Part shown: positions 36,261-43,959 of the stretch, piece after piece | Layout of the letters: the number at the start of each line of letters is the position of its first letter | Numbering within the stretch: the first letter of the stretch is position 1 | Assembly: GCA_947258975.1 (NCBI GenBank) | Contig: CAMYKK010000002.1 | Span: 62,001 to 126,000 of the forward strand | DNA: 64,000 nucleotides | Source: an uncultured Gammaproteobacteria bacterium | GTDB lineage: Bacteria; Pseudomonadota; Gammaproteobacteria; Arenicellales; JAANXG01 | Direction of reading: 5' to 3' | The notes under the pieces: generated by a model | Told to the model about the DNA's origin: nothing | The model's input: the letters and a program-made list of their open reading frames with translations, nothing else | The model's database searches: none | Made by a program: the position numbers and the translations under genes

Positions 36261-36755
36261 CTAATCCCGTCCCAACTGTGCCGAAGTGACCCGGGTCGTG
36301 AAGTACTCGTCCCCGGCATCTATACTGACGGTGTTTCCATCTCCATCAACCAATGCCAGCTCGTAGTCATTCCAGCCGCGCAGGCCGGTCTTTAACGACC
36401 ATACGTTTTTGTAGCCCATCAACTTCATCGTGTAGGCGGCAAGCAAACTACGGTTTCCCGAGCGGCATACTACAATGATCTCCCGGGTACGGGCCATTAC
36501 TAAATCCGGAATGGTCTCCTCGTAACCGTATTCACATGCGGTCTCGAGAATACCCCGGGGCACGAGAATCGAACCTTTGATGTGCATCATCTCAAACTCA
36601 TACGGTTCACGTACGTCCAAGATCAACGGTCCCGATCCTCTCTCGAGTTTATCGCCAAGATCCCACGGGAAGATCTCTTTTACTTCGTCTTGAACCGCGC
36701 TAAGAAAATCATTGTATCTTTGCATTCTCAGGAATACCGATTTGTCCCAATACAT
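36261..36755 (-). CDS. Rhodanese-like domain protein
   Basis: A 164-residue single rhodanese domain. 'PLILDVREPYEFEMMHIKGS' and the active-site loop 'VVCRSGNRSLLAAYTMKL' carry the catalytic Cys and the following Arg. 'MGYKNVWSLKTGLRGWNDYE' closes the fold, and the C-terminal 30 residues are an acidic tail. A shorter start at 36725 is also possible. Rhodaneses transfer sulfane sulfur or act as persulfide carriers; that would suit a sulfur oxidiser, although this gene is not next to a sulfur locus. It converges on the SpmA-SpmB gene with a 22-base gap. Confidence 0.88.
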   Translation of the reverse strand: MYWDKSVFLRMQRYNDFLSAVQDEVKEIFPWDLGDKLERGSGPLILDVREPYEFEMMHIKGSILVPRGILETACEYGYEETIPDLVMARTREIIVVCRSGNRSLLAAYTMKLMGYKNVWSLKTGLRGWNDYELALVDGDGNTVSIDAGDEYFTTRVTSAQLGRD

Positions 36756-36825
36756 CAGGCTCGCGTTTCAGCGGCAGCTGTTGAATAATAAGGATTATAT
36801 GTTCTAACTCCAGCCGCAGGTAACA

Positions 36826-37887
36826 ATGACCAAACAACCCATTCGCGTCGGCGTCATCGGCGCCGGTGCCAATACCCGCAAGATGCACATTCCCGGCCTG
36901 CAGGCCCTAGACGGTGTCAACATAGTCAGCGTTTGCAACCGCAGTGTAGAGTCCGGGAAAACGGTGGCAGACCAGTTCGGCATCCCGCAAGTGCGCAGTT
37001 CGTGGCGGGAAGTGACCGATGATCCCAACATCGACGCCATCGTAATCGGCACCTGGCCCAACATGCACCAGATATTGACTTGTGCTGCACTGAATGCGGG
37101 AAAACACGTGCTGTGCGAAGCGCGCATGGCCATGAATGCCGCCGAGGCCCGTGCGATGTGGGAGACCAGCAAGATGCATCCGTCGGTGGTCGCGCAGATT
37201 GTTCCGTCACCGTTTACCCTGCCCTTTGATCAAACCATTCAGGAGATGGTGCGCGATCGACTACTCGGAGAGCTCATCGCGATTGATATGCGTCACGTGA
37301 CCGGCGAGTTCCCCGATTACGAATCACCGTTGACATGGCGGCAAGATGTCCAACTCAGTGGTCTCAACATAATGATGATGGGCATTTGGTATGAGGCACT
37401 GGCTCGCTGGGTCGGACACGCGTGCCGGGTGTTTGCACGAAGTCAAGCGGTTGTGAAGCAGCGCGCCACCGCTGACGGCGCCAGCGCGGTAGGGGTGCAG
37501 GTGCCGGACCATGTGGACATCATCGCCGACATGACTTGTGGCGCTCAGGCGCGCATGCAGTTCAGCTCCGTACTCGGCTTGGCGCAGCCTGTAGCCGAGA
37601 TGTGGATATTCGGCACCGAGGGTACGCTGCGGTTGGACAGCGTTGAGCCGAGGCTATACCACGGCAACCGGGGCGATCAATCATTAACCGCGGTCGATAT
37701 ACCCGAAGGGTCACGCGGCCGGTGGCGGGTGGAGGAAGAGTTCATAAACGCCATACGTGGTGTTGAAACCGTGAAGCTTACGACGTTCCAAGAGGGCGTA
37801 CGCTACATGGAGTTTACCGAGGCGGTGTCGTTGAGTGCGGCTTCCGGCAAAACCGTCGCCTGCCGGCAGCGGATTGATACGGTCTAA
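36826..37887 (+). CDS. Gfo/Idh/MocA family oxidoreductase
   Basis: A 353-residue NAD(P)-dependent dehydrogenase. The N-terminal Rossmann fold has 'VGVIGAGANTRKMHIPGLQA' at residues 8-27, then 'DAIVIGTWPNMHQILTCAAL' and 'GKHVLCEARMAMNAAEAR', where the EKP motif of the family reads EAR. The C-terminal alpha/beta part includes 'WIFGTEGTLRLDSV'. The missing lysine of EKP, which is often the catalytic base, suggests altered chemistry or a non-classical substrate. The substrate is unknown. The gene lies just upstream of and converges with gluQ (1-base gap). Confidence 0.82.
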   Translation: MTKQPIRVGVIGAGANTRKMHIPGLQALDGVNIVSVCNRSVESGKTVADQFGIPQVRSSWREVTDDPNIDAIVIGTWPNMHQILTCAALNAGKHVLCEARMAMNAAEARAMWETSKMHPSVVAQIVPSPFTLPFDQTIQEMVRDRLLGELIAIDMRHVTGEFPDYESPLTWRQDVQLSGLNIMMMGIWYEALARWVGHACRVFARSQAVVKQRATADGASAVGVQVPDHVDIIADMTCGAQARMQFSSVLGLAQPVAEMWIFGTEGTLRLDSVEPRLYHGNRGDQSLTAVDIPEGSRGRWRVEEEFINAIRGVETVKLTTFQEGVRYMEFTEAVSLSAASGKTVACRQRIDTV

Positions 37888-37888
37888 A

Positions 37889-38878
37889 TCAACCGGCCCC
37901 GGCATCTCGATTCCGCAAGGTGCGTGTGAACACGGACAGATCGTGGGCACTGAGCAGTTCCTGGGCGGAGACCGCCGTATCCTGCGGGCACAAGGCGACA
38001 GAGGCCGCGAGTTGTCCCACCAACTCCTCCGGTTTGCCGCCTCGAGCACGAAATGTCATGACCGCTTCCGAACCGTCGCGTTTGGACATCCGGTTGCCAT
38101 CGCCGTCCACCATCAGCGGTATGTGCCAGTAGCGCGGCATGGGCAGGTCTAGCGCGTTGAGCAGAGCGATTTGCCGCGGTGTGGATTCGCGCAGGTCAAC
38201 GCCACGTACAACGTCGGTGATGCCCATTAATGCATCATCCACTACCACCGCGAGCTGGTAAGCAAAAATGCCGTCGGATCGCCGCACCACGAAATCACCG
38301 ACATCGCGGCCGAGGTTCTGAACAATCGGACCCGTGACCACGTCCTCGACCTCTATGGTCCCGGCGCTGACTCGATACCGCAATGCAGCCGAGCGTCTTC
38401 CTTTCTCCTCAGAACCTAGATCTCGTTTCCGACACGTGCCCGGGTAGATCGGCCCATCAGATCCATGTGGCGCACTGGCCGCCTGCTGGATGTCCTTGCG
38501 CGAACAGAAACAGGGAAAGATCTTGCGCGCATCGCGTAACCGGGACAGCGCGGCCACATAGAAGTCATCGCGAACCGATTGTTCATAGGGACCGGTTTTG
38601 CCACCGACGTCCGGTCCTTCATCCCACTCGAGGCCCATCCAACGTAAGTCATCGAGCATCTGTTTGGCGCATCCCGGCCGCACCCTCGATCGATCCAGGT
38701 CTTCGATGCGCATGACAAATCGCGCACCGGCCAATCGCGCCTGCAGCCACGCCAACAACGCCGTGCGTGCATTTCCCAGGTGCAAGGGTCCGGATGGACT
38801 GGGCGCATAGCGGCCACTAGGCAACTGCTTTCGCAGGCGCAAGGCTCGGTCCAGCATGCGCTCATAATCGACCGTCAT
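37889..38878 (-). CDS. gluQ: Glutamyl-Q tRNA(Asp) synthetase
   Basis: A 329-residue paralogue of the glutamyl-tRNA synthetase catalytic domain without an anticodon-binding domain, as in GluQRS, which adds glutamate to queuosine at position 34 of tRNA-Asp. It has the HIGH-type motif 'YAPSPSGPLHLGNARTAL' at about residues 22-39, 'RIEDLDRSRVRPG', a zinc-binding set 'CFCSRKD' and 'YPGTCRKR', and the KMSKS-like 'RMSKRDGSEAVM'. Length and motifs fit the family well. It is apparently transcribed alone. Confidence 0.95.
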   Translation of the reverse strand: MTVDYERMLDRALRLRKQLPSGRYAPSPSGPLHLGNARTALLAWLQARLAGARFVMRIEDLDRSRVRPGCAKQMLDDLRWMGLEWDEGPDVGGKTGPYEQSVRDDFYVAALSRLRDARKIFPCFCSRKDIQQAASAPHGSDGPIYPGTCRKRDLGSEEKGRRSAALRYRVSAGTIEVEDVVTGPIVQNLGRDVGDFVVRRSDGIFAYQLAVVVDDALMGITDVVRGVDLRESTPRQIALLNALDLPMPRYWHIPLMVDGDGNRMSKRDGSEAVMTFRARGGKPEELVGQLAASVALCPQDTAVSAQELLSAHDLSVFTRTLRNRDAGAG

Positions 38879-39180
38879 TCAACGACGACCAAAAGGTAGC
38901 CAAGTTCAACGTATTGCTGCGTCTGTGCCGGTCCCGCCGTCGCAATATCAAGGTGATTGGGAAACGCCTGCGGCGGAATATCGTGCCAACCGGCGTGAGT
39001 GCCACACACGTGCACCTGGATATCATCCGCAGTAGTCATTTGTTTCACCCGCCTATGCAGTTGCCGATGACCTTCGGCCTTTTCAGCGATAAGGGCAAAT
39101 TGCTCGGTGCCATGAGTGGCTATCGCTATCGATAGACCCGGAAATCAGCGTTTTCGATTATAGTGCGGCGGCACAATAAA
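38879..39180. other. Intergenic region upstream of gluQ, no supported gene
   Basis: Plus-strand open frames here have no ribosome site. One ends with 'FGLFSDKGKLLGAMSGYRYR', which could be the tail of an unidentified decayed gene, but I recognise no family. The gluQ promoter should lie at the left end of this stretch. Confidence 0.4.
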
Positions 39181-39207
39181 AAAGCGCGGGACAACCATGT
39201 CCCGCGC
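39178..39207 (-). terminator. Rho-independent terminator of the cytochrome c gene
   Basis: A perfect 10-base stem GCGCGGGACA (39184-39193) with TGTCCCGCGC (39198-39207) and a 4-base loop. The AATAAAAAA to the left becomes a T-run on the minus strand, 27 bases after the stop of the cytochrome c gene. Confidence 0.9.
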
Positions 39208-39233
39208 CCATGCACATAAAGCAACCTGATGGA

Positions 39234-39548
39234 TTACTTAGAACTATCAAGCATATAGGCGACGGCCTCTTTTACCTGGTCGTCGCTTAGATTCGAAAAA
39301 CCTCCCTTGGGAGGCATGTAGCCGGCCTTGCCTTGATAACCTTTGATTGCGTGCTCCACCAAAATATCCATGCCTTGACCAAGGCGTTCTTTCCAGGCGC
39401 CGCTATCACCAACTTTCGGAGCTCCGGCCACGCCCGCTGTATGACAGGCAGCACATGACGCATCGTAGGTCGCCTTACCGTCGGCGATGGCATTGAACGA
39501 CGAAAGCGCAACGGCCATCGCGCTTCCCACAAGCAGCAATTTACGCAT
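39234..39548 (-). CDS. Small class I cytochrome c (c5-like)
   Basis: A 104-residue secreted cytochrome: signal peptide 'KLLLVGSAMAVALSSFNAIA', single haem motif 'CAACH' near residue 33-37, and the Met axial ligand in 'GYMPPKGG' near residue 78. The rest matches the cytochrome c5/c555 fold ('LSDDQVKEAVAYML'). It would carry single electrons in the periplasm to terminal oxidases or other cytochromes. The gene follows the Met-rich repeat gene after 37 bases and ends at a strong terminator, so the two form a short operon. Confidence 0.93.
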   Translation of the reverse strand: MRKLLLVGSAMAVALSSFNAIADGKATYDASCAACHTAGVAGAPKVGDSGAWKERLGQGMDILVEHAIKGYQGKAGYMPPKGGFSNLSDDQVKEAVAYMLDSSK

Positions 39549-39585
39549 AAGATTTTCCTCTTGGTTAGATGGTTAAGGGATTGGG

Positions 39586-40206
39586 TTATTTCGTCTCCGG
39601 CTTTGGCGCCATCTCTTGCATCTGCTTCATCCATTGATCCATGACGTTCGCTTGAGACTGGGGCGCAGGCTGACTGGCAAAAGGACCCGTGGCGCCGGGA
39701 TGAGTCATAGAGGGATTAAACATCCCCATCGGATTCGTCGCTGACGTCATCGGATTCATCATTCCAGTCATGGGCATCATCATCGGCGCCATCATGGGAG
39801 CCATCATGGGAGCCATCATCATCGGATTCATCATCATGGGCGCCATCATCATAGGTGCCATCATCATCGGATTCATCATGGCACCCATCGGATTCATCAT
39901 CGACCCGCCCATGGCCATCGGATTCATCATCGAACCCCCCATGGCCATCGGATTCATCATCGACCCGCCCATGGCCATCGGATTCATCATCGACCCCCCC
40001 ATGGCCATCGGATTCATCATCGACCCGCCCATGGCCATCGGATTCATCATCGAACCCCCCATGGCCATCGGATTCATCATCGAACCCCCCATGGCCATCG
40101 GGTTAGCCGCCACGGGATTACCTGCGTCGGCGACCGGGACGCTGCCGACAACGCAGATTGTCGCTATTAAAAGATAAAACAACGAGTGTTTCTTTATAGA
40201 GTGCAT
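39586..40206 (-). CDS. Secreted methionine-rich repeat protein, function unknown
   Basis: A protein of about 206 residues from the ATG at 40206 (AGGAA nine bases upstream; a longer start at 40254 would add a polar stretch before the signal). A signal peptide 'YLLIATICVVGSVPVADAG' is followed by seven copies of NPMAMGGSMM. Then come runs of Met-Ala-Pro ('MMAPMMMNPMMMAPMMAPMM') and a more ordinary tail ending 'QANVMDQWMKQMQEMAPKPE'. Roughly a third of the mature residues are Met. No family is recognised. Met-rich periplasmic proteins elsewhere bind Cu(I) or Ag(I), or act as oxidant sinks; both are inference. It is co-transcribed with the small cytochrome c. Confidence 0.75.
   Translation of the reverse strand: MHSIKKHSLFYLLIATICVVGSVPVADAGNPVAANPMAMGGSMMNPMAMGGSMMNPMAMGGSMMNPMAMGGSMMNPMAMGGSMMNPMAMGGSMMNPMAMGGSMMNPMGAMMNPMMMAPMMMAPMMMNPMMMAPMMAPMMAPMMMPMTGMMNPMTSATNPMGMFNPSMTHPGATGPFASQPAPQSQANVMDQWMKQMQEMAPKPETK
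39892..40110. repeat. 30-base tandem repeat (about 7 copies) in the Met-rich gene
   Basis: ATGGCCATCGGATTCATCAT recurs every 30 bases at 39911, 39941, 39971, 40001, 40031, 40061 and (diverged) 40091. The only variation is in a short C-rich part of each unit (CGACCCGCCC, CGACCCCCCC, CGAACCCCCC). Near-identity of the copies indicates recent expansion or gene conversion, and copy number is likely to vary. Confidence 0.92.
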
Positions 40207-40435
40207 TCGCTTAGTTCCTATTCGCTGACGTTCATTTCGCCGACATTCTAACAACTTATGCAGGCAGATAATTACCCGATCCCAAAACGCCGCGCAAATT
40301 TATCCAGCGTAGGCGCTGCGGCCGGACACAATCCGTATTATGACGGCTCCTTGGGCGCGCCAACATACGCTGATTTTACGTTTGTAGTCGGACAGTTGAA
40401 ACAGCACGTGTTTATGCGCCTATAAACGCCGTGGG

Positions 40436-42013
40436 TCAATGCTCACGGGTGGCCCGGAACTCGACATCGGGCCATCTCTCGGTGGTGAGACGCAGATTAA
40501 CCAAGTTTGGCGCTATGTAGGCCAGGCTGCCGGTCCCATCGACTGCTAGATGATTTTCAACTTTGTGACGGAATTCCTCTTCGAGTTTCGGATCTTCACA
40601 ATAGACCCAGCGCGCTGTGGCGACTCCGATTGGCTCAAAAGTGCACTCTACACCATACTCATAACGTAAACGGTGCGCGACCACGTCAAATTGCAGGGCA
40701 CCGACCGCGCCGAGAATCAAGTCGTTATTCATCAGGGGTCTGAATAGTTGGGTAGCGCCCTCTTCACTTAGCTGTACCACGCCCTTGTGCAGCGCCTTGG
40801 CCCGCAGCGGGTCCCGCAGCTGCACACGACGAAATAGTTCGGGCGCAAAATTCGGTATTCCCGAAAATTTTAGATCCTCGCCCTCGGTGAAGGTGTCGCC
40901 GATTTGAATTGTACCGTGGTTATGCAATCCGATAATATCTCCAGGATAGGCCTCGTCGGCCAGATCGCGTTTGGACGCCATGAAGGTGAGCGCATTGTGC
41001 ACGGTAATATCCCGGCCCGCACGCACATGACGCAGTTTCTTACCCTTCTTGAATCTTCCCGAAGTGATGCGCATGAACGCGATGCGATCGTGATGTGACG
41101 GATCCATGTTTGCTTGAATTTTGAAAACAAAACCGGAGACCTGCACTTCGTCCGGGGATACATTGCGATGGGCGGCATTACGCGCTCTCGGTGACGGCGC
41201 ATACTCGACAAAATGATTGAGTAACTCTTGCACACCTTGATCATTCAATGCGGAGCCAAAAAACACCGGCGTCAATTCTCCCCGCAAATACGCCGCTTCA
41301 TTAAATGTATGACTTGCACCCCGCACCAGTGCAACCTGGTCCCGCAACTCCGTTGCCTCCACACCTAGGTGATGATCCAACTCCTCATTGTCCAAACCCT
41401 TGATTACCGTCTCCTGCCGTGGATTCTCTGTCCGACCGGCATATAGCACCACACTATCGTCGACAATCCGGTAGATGCCGCGAAACCGGGCGCCGGCGCC
41501 GATGGGCCAGGTCATCGGTGCACAGTTGATCTTCAGTACGGATTCGATCTCATCCAGAAGATCGATGGGATCGCGGCCATCACGATCCATCTTGTTAACG
41601 AAGGTCATTATCGGTGTGTCGCGCAGACGGCATACATCCATCAGCTTTATGGTTCGCTCTTCCACACCTTTCGCGGCGTCCATGACCATTAACGCCGAAT
41701 CAACGGCGGTCAGTGTGCGGTAGGTATCTTCCGAGAAATCCGCATGCCCCGGTGTATCCAGCAGATTGACAATACGGTTTTTGTACGGAAATTGCATCAC
41801 TGATGACGTGACCGATATTCCACGTTGTTTCTCCAACTCCATCCAGTCCGATGTCGCGTAACGGCTGGCCTTTCGGGCTTTCACGGTGCCGGCAAGTTGT
41901 ATCGCGCCCCCGTACACCAATAGCCTTTCAGTGAGCGTAGTTTTGCCGGCGTCGGGGTGTGAGATGATGGCGAATGTTCGCCGCCGGGAGACTTCGTCAA
42001 GGAATGCTGACAT
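40436..42013 (-). CDS. prfC: Peptide chain release factor 3
   Basis: A GTPase of about 525 residues from the ATG at 42013 (a further ATG at 42028 would add 5 residues). RF3 stimulates recycling of RF1 and RF2 after termination. It has G1 '[20 protein letters not shown]', the RF3-typical '[19 protein letters not shown]' switch region, G3 'DTPGHADF', and G4 '[10 protein letters not shown]'. '[20 protein letters not shown]' lies in the C-terminal domain. The length is as in E. coli (529). Single gene. Confidence 0.96.
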   Translation of the reverse strand: MSAFLDEVSRRRTFAIISHPDAGKTTLTERLLVYGGAIQLAGTVKARKASRYATSDWMELEKQRGISVTSSVMQFPYKNRIVNLLDTPGHADFSEDTYRTLTAVDSALMVMDAAKGVEERTIKLMDVCRLRDTPIMTFVNKMDRDGRDPIDLLDEIESVLKINCAPMTWPIGAGARFRGIYRIVDDSVVLYAGRTENPRQETVIKGLDNEELDHHLGVEATELRDQVALVRGASHTFNEAAYLRGELTPVFFGSALNDQGVQELLNHFVEYAPSPRARNAAHRNVSPDEVQVSGFVFKIQANMDPSHHDRIAFMRITSGRFKKGKKLRHVRAGRDITVHNALTFMASKRDLADEAYPGDIIGLHNHGTIQIGDTFTEGEDLKFSGIPNFAPELFRRVQLRDPLRAKALHKGVVQLSEEGATQLFRPLMNNDLILGAVGALQFDVVAHRLRYEYGVECTFEPIGVATARWVYCEDPKLEEEFRHKVENHLAVDGTGSLAYIAPNLVNLRLTTERWPDVEFRATREH

Positions 42014-42126
42014 CGGGAATAAAATCAAATTCGGGGCGGCGCATTATACCGCGCCGTGCTGGCCAAACAACCCTTTGCCACATTCAGTTTCATGATGTCG
42101 TACGGCGCGCCGCTGCAATATCCGGG

Positions 42127-42627
42127 TCAAAGCTCGTATAAGGTGTCGTCAACTTTGGGCGGCAGAAACTTACGGCGCAAATCACCTAAGGGAGGCCTCG
42201 ATTTCGTCGTGAATGGTTCTTCCGCCTCCAACAGATCGCCCATATCCCGCTCAATTTGATCAGGATCCTCGCCCGCCTCCATGCGCCGTATCGCCTCTTC
42301 CATCCCGTCACCCAATTTCATCCCGGTGGAATCGAACAGCTTACGCATCAGTCGTGCGGCCTGCTTGGGATCATCCTCATCCATGCCTTCCATCTCACCG
42401 GCCAACGACATCATCGCGCTCTCGAGCTTGGATTCATCAACATCACCGAGAACGTCATTTTCCGTATTTCGCTCGAGTCCCTTGGACACTGAAAACATGG
42501 ATACCTGCCGACGCAGTTGCGGGAGGTGGCATTTGGGACAGCTTGGAACCGCGGCGGTGTTGATACGCCGCGAAAAGAAATTAAAAATAGTGTGGCAGTC
42601 CCGGCAATAGAACTCGTAGATCGGCAT
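42127..42627 (-). CDS. FmdB-type zinc-ribbon protein
   Basis: A 166-residue protein. The N-terminal 45 residues are a FmdB/CxxC_CXXC zinc ribbon: 'MPIYEFYCRDCHTIF' with 'CRDC' and 'PSCPKCH' as the four ligands. The rest is acidic and helical ('MMSLAGEMEGMDEDDPKQAA', 'MGDLLEAEEPF') and not recognised. Such proteins have no defined function; roles in transcription or protein interaction have been guessed. Encoded alone between prfC and the arsR-type gene. Confidence 0.8.
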   Translation of the reverse strand: MPIYEFYCRDCHTIFNFFSRRINTAAVPSCPKCHLPQLRRQVSMFSVSKGLERNTENDVLGDVDESKLESAMMSLAGEMEGMDEDDPKQAARLMRKLFDSTGMKLGDGMEEAIRRMEAGEDPDQIERDMGDLLEAEEPFTTKSRPPLGDLRRKFLPPKVDDTLYEL

Positions 42628-42740
42628 CGGTGCAAATTAATACCTAGATTGGCTTACGTAAGCATTATAAAACAAAGCCCAACACACCGGGACTGTTTAC
42701 AATTGCGGCGGGTCAGATCGCGCCTGGTGAGACTTGTGGG

Positions 42741-43079
42741 CTAAACGGACAGCCGGTGCTGCAGTTCGCGGTTGCCCGTGGTAAACAATTCGGCGAGTTG
42801 CTCGACCAGTTCAACCACCGGGCAATTATCGGCCACGCGGTAATATATTTTTTGTGCCCGGCGGGTACCAATCACCAGGCCGCTGTCACGAAGTCGAGAC
42901 AAGTGCTGTGACGCCGTGGAAGTCGAAATTCCACGGTTTTCCGCAAGCTCGCCCACGGATTGCTCCGCCCGCAACACATCCAACGTCAAACAAAGACGTT
43001 CCGGATGGCTGAGAACCTTCAAAAACTGGATGATATTACACCTCATTTGCAATTCCACACTTCGCCCCAAAGCAACCAA
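42741..43079 (-). CDS. ArsR-family transcriptional regulator
   Basis: A winged-helix regulator of about 101-112 residues; candidate starts are TTG (43079), GTG (43058) and ATG (43046). 'FLKVLSHPERLCLTLDVL' is helix 1-2, 'SVGELAENRGISTSTASQHL' the DNA-recognition helix-turn-helix, and 'SRLRDSGLVIGTRRAQKIYY' the wing. The metal-binding cysteines of classical ArsR ('ELCVCDL') are absent, so it may respond to another signal such as persulfide or redox state, or act by simple repression. No operator could be assigned. Target genes are not evident. Confidence 0.85.
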   Translation of the reverse strand: MVALGRSVELQMRCNIIQFLKVLSHPERLCLTLDVLRAEQSVGELAENRGISTSTASQHLSRLRDSGLVIGTRRAQKIYYRVADNCPVVELVEQLAELFTTGNRELQHRLSV

Positions 43080-43334
43080 ACCATGGGCGGGCCGACGATC
43101 ATATCTCCCCGATACACAGATCGTAGTTAAAATTAAAGTACCTCGATGTTACCGCCTGTCGCGGCACCGGCAGGAATGCAAAAAATCGGCGCGCCCTTCA
43201 GCGACACCGGCACAATGGCCGGGTTATGGCCATCTCTGCCAGAAATAGATAACACTACAGCGCGCCCCCCACGCGAACCGCGATTATATCATGCTACGCT
43301 GAACAGATTCGAAAAATATCACTACGCGGTGGCA

Positions 43335-43958
43335 TCAAGGCACGGCAAGGAATTCGCGTCCTTGGAACCTCAAAATCGCTCCGTCGGGTTTGATTTCAAC
43401 CACCTTGAGCTGAGCATTCACGTTCTGCCCCTGGTGATAGATTTTTTGATTAATCATCACAAAACGGCGGCTGGGTTGCTCCGCGTAAGACACGACATTG
43501 ACGACGATATCGGTCAAGCGTTGACGCATGCCGTCATCCAGATCATCGATGGTGGGATAACTTTGCAATGTCTGCGCGGTCATCGCGGACCGGGAACTTG
43601 GCGGCTTCGCCGCTGGTGGGGTATTGACTTCCTTCTTCCCAGGCGCGGCATCCGTCACCGCCGGCCCAGTAACCGCTTGCACGAACGGCTTTTGCGGCTC
43701 AACGACACCACGTGCTTCGGGTAACGAGGAAGGCGAACTCTCGCCGGAAGATCGGAACACGTGACCCTGGCCCCAGAACATGACACCATAAATTACCCCG
43801 CCAATCAGTATCAGCAGTATCAACAGCGCCAATGCCAACCACAACCAACGTCGACTTGCAGGGACCTTCGGATAGCTATGTACGGTATTCAGCGTCGGCA
43901 CATGACCGAGCGATCTATCACGCTCCGATTTTTTTAAGGCATCAAGTATGTAGGACAT
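43335..43958 (-). CDS. gspB: GspB-type type II secretion assembly protein
   Basis: A 207-residue inner-membrane protein beginning 'MSYILDALKKSERDRSLGHV', the GspB N-terminal signature. One membrane helix follows at about residues 38-62 ('LWLALALLILLILIGGVI'), then a Pro/Ser-rich linker and the C-terminal GspB domain ('FVMINQKIYHQGQNVNAQLK'). With GspA it helps insert or localise the GspD secretin through peptidoglycan. gspA is directly upstream; the two genes nearly overlap (1 base between stop and start). No other gsp gene is nearby. Confidence 0.9.
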   Translation of the reverse strand: MSYILDALKKSERDRSLGHVPTLNTVHSYPKVPASRRWLWLALALLILLILIGGVIYGVMFWGQGHVFRSSGESSPSSLPEARGVVEPQKPFVQAVTGPAVTDAAPGKKEVNTPPAAKPPSSRSAMTAQTLQSYPTIDDLDDGMRQRLTDIVVNVVSYAEQPSRRFVMINQKIYHQGQNVNAQLKVVEIKPDGAILRFQGREFLAVP

Positions 43959-43959
43959 T

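Noticed and set aside
38914-39135. 73-codon plus-strand frame upstream of gluQ as a gene
   Set aside because: No ribosome site and no recognised family; kept only as a possible decayed tail in the intergenic entry.
39770-40177. Ile/Met-repeat open frame on the plus strand opposite the Met-rich gene
   Set aside because: Same repeat read backwards; the minus-strand reading has a signal peptide, ribosome site and operon context.
15393-40254. CRISPR-like interpretation of the two tandem repeat regions
   Set aside because: The repeats are contiguous and in frame, with no spacers or cas genes.
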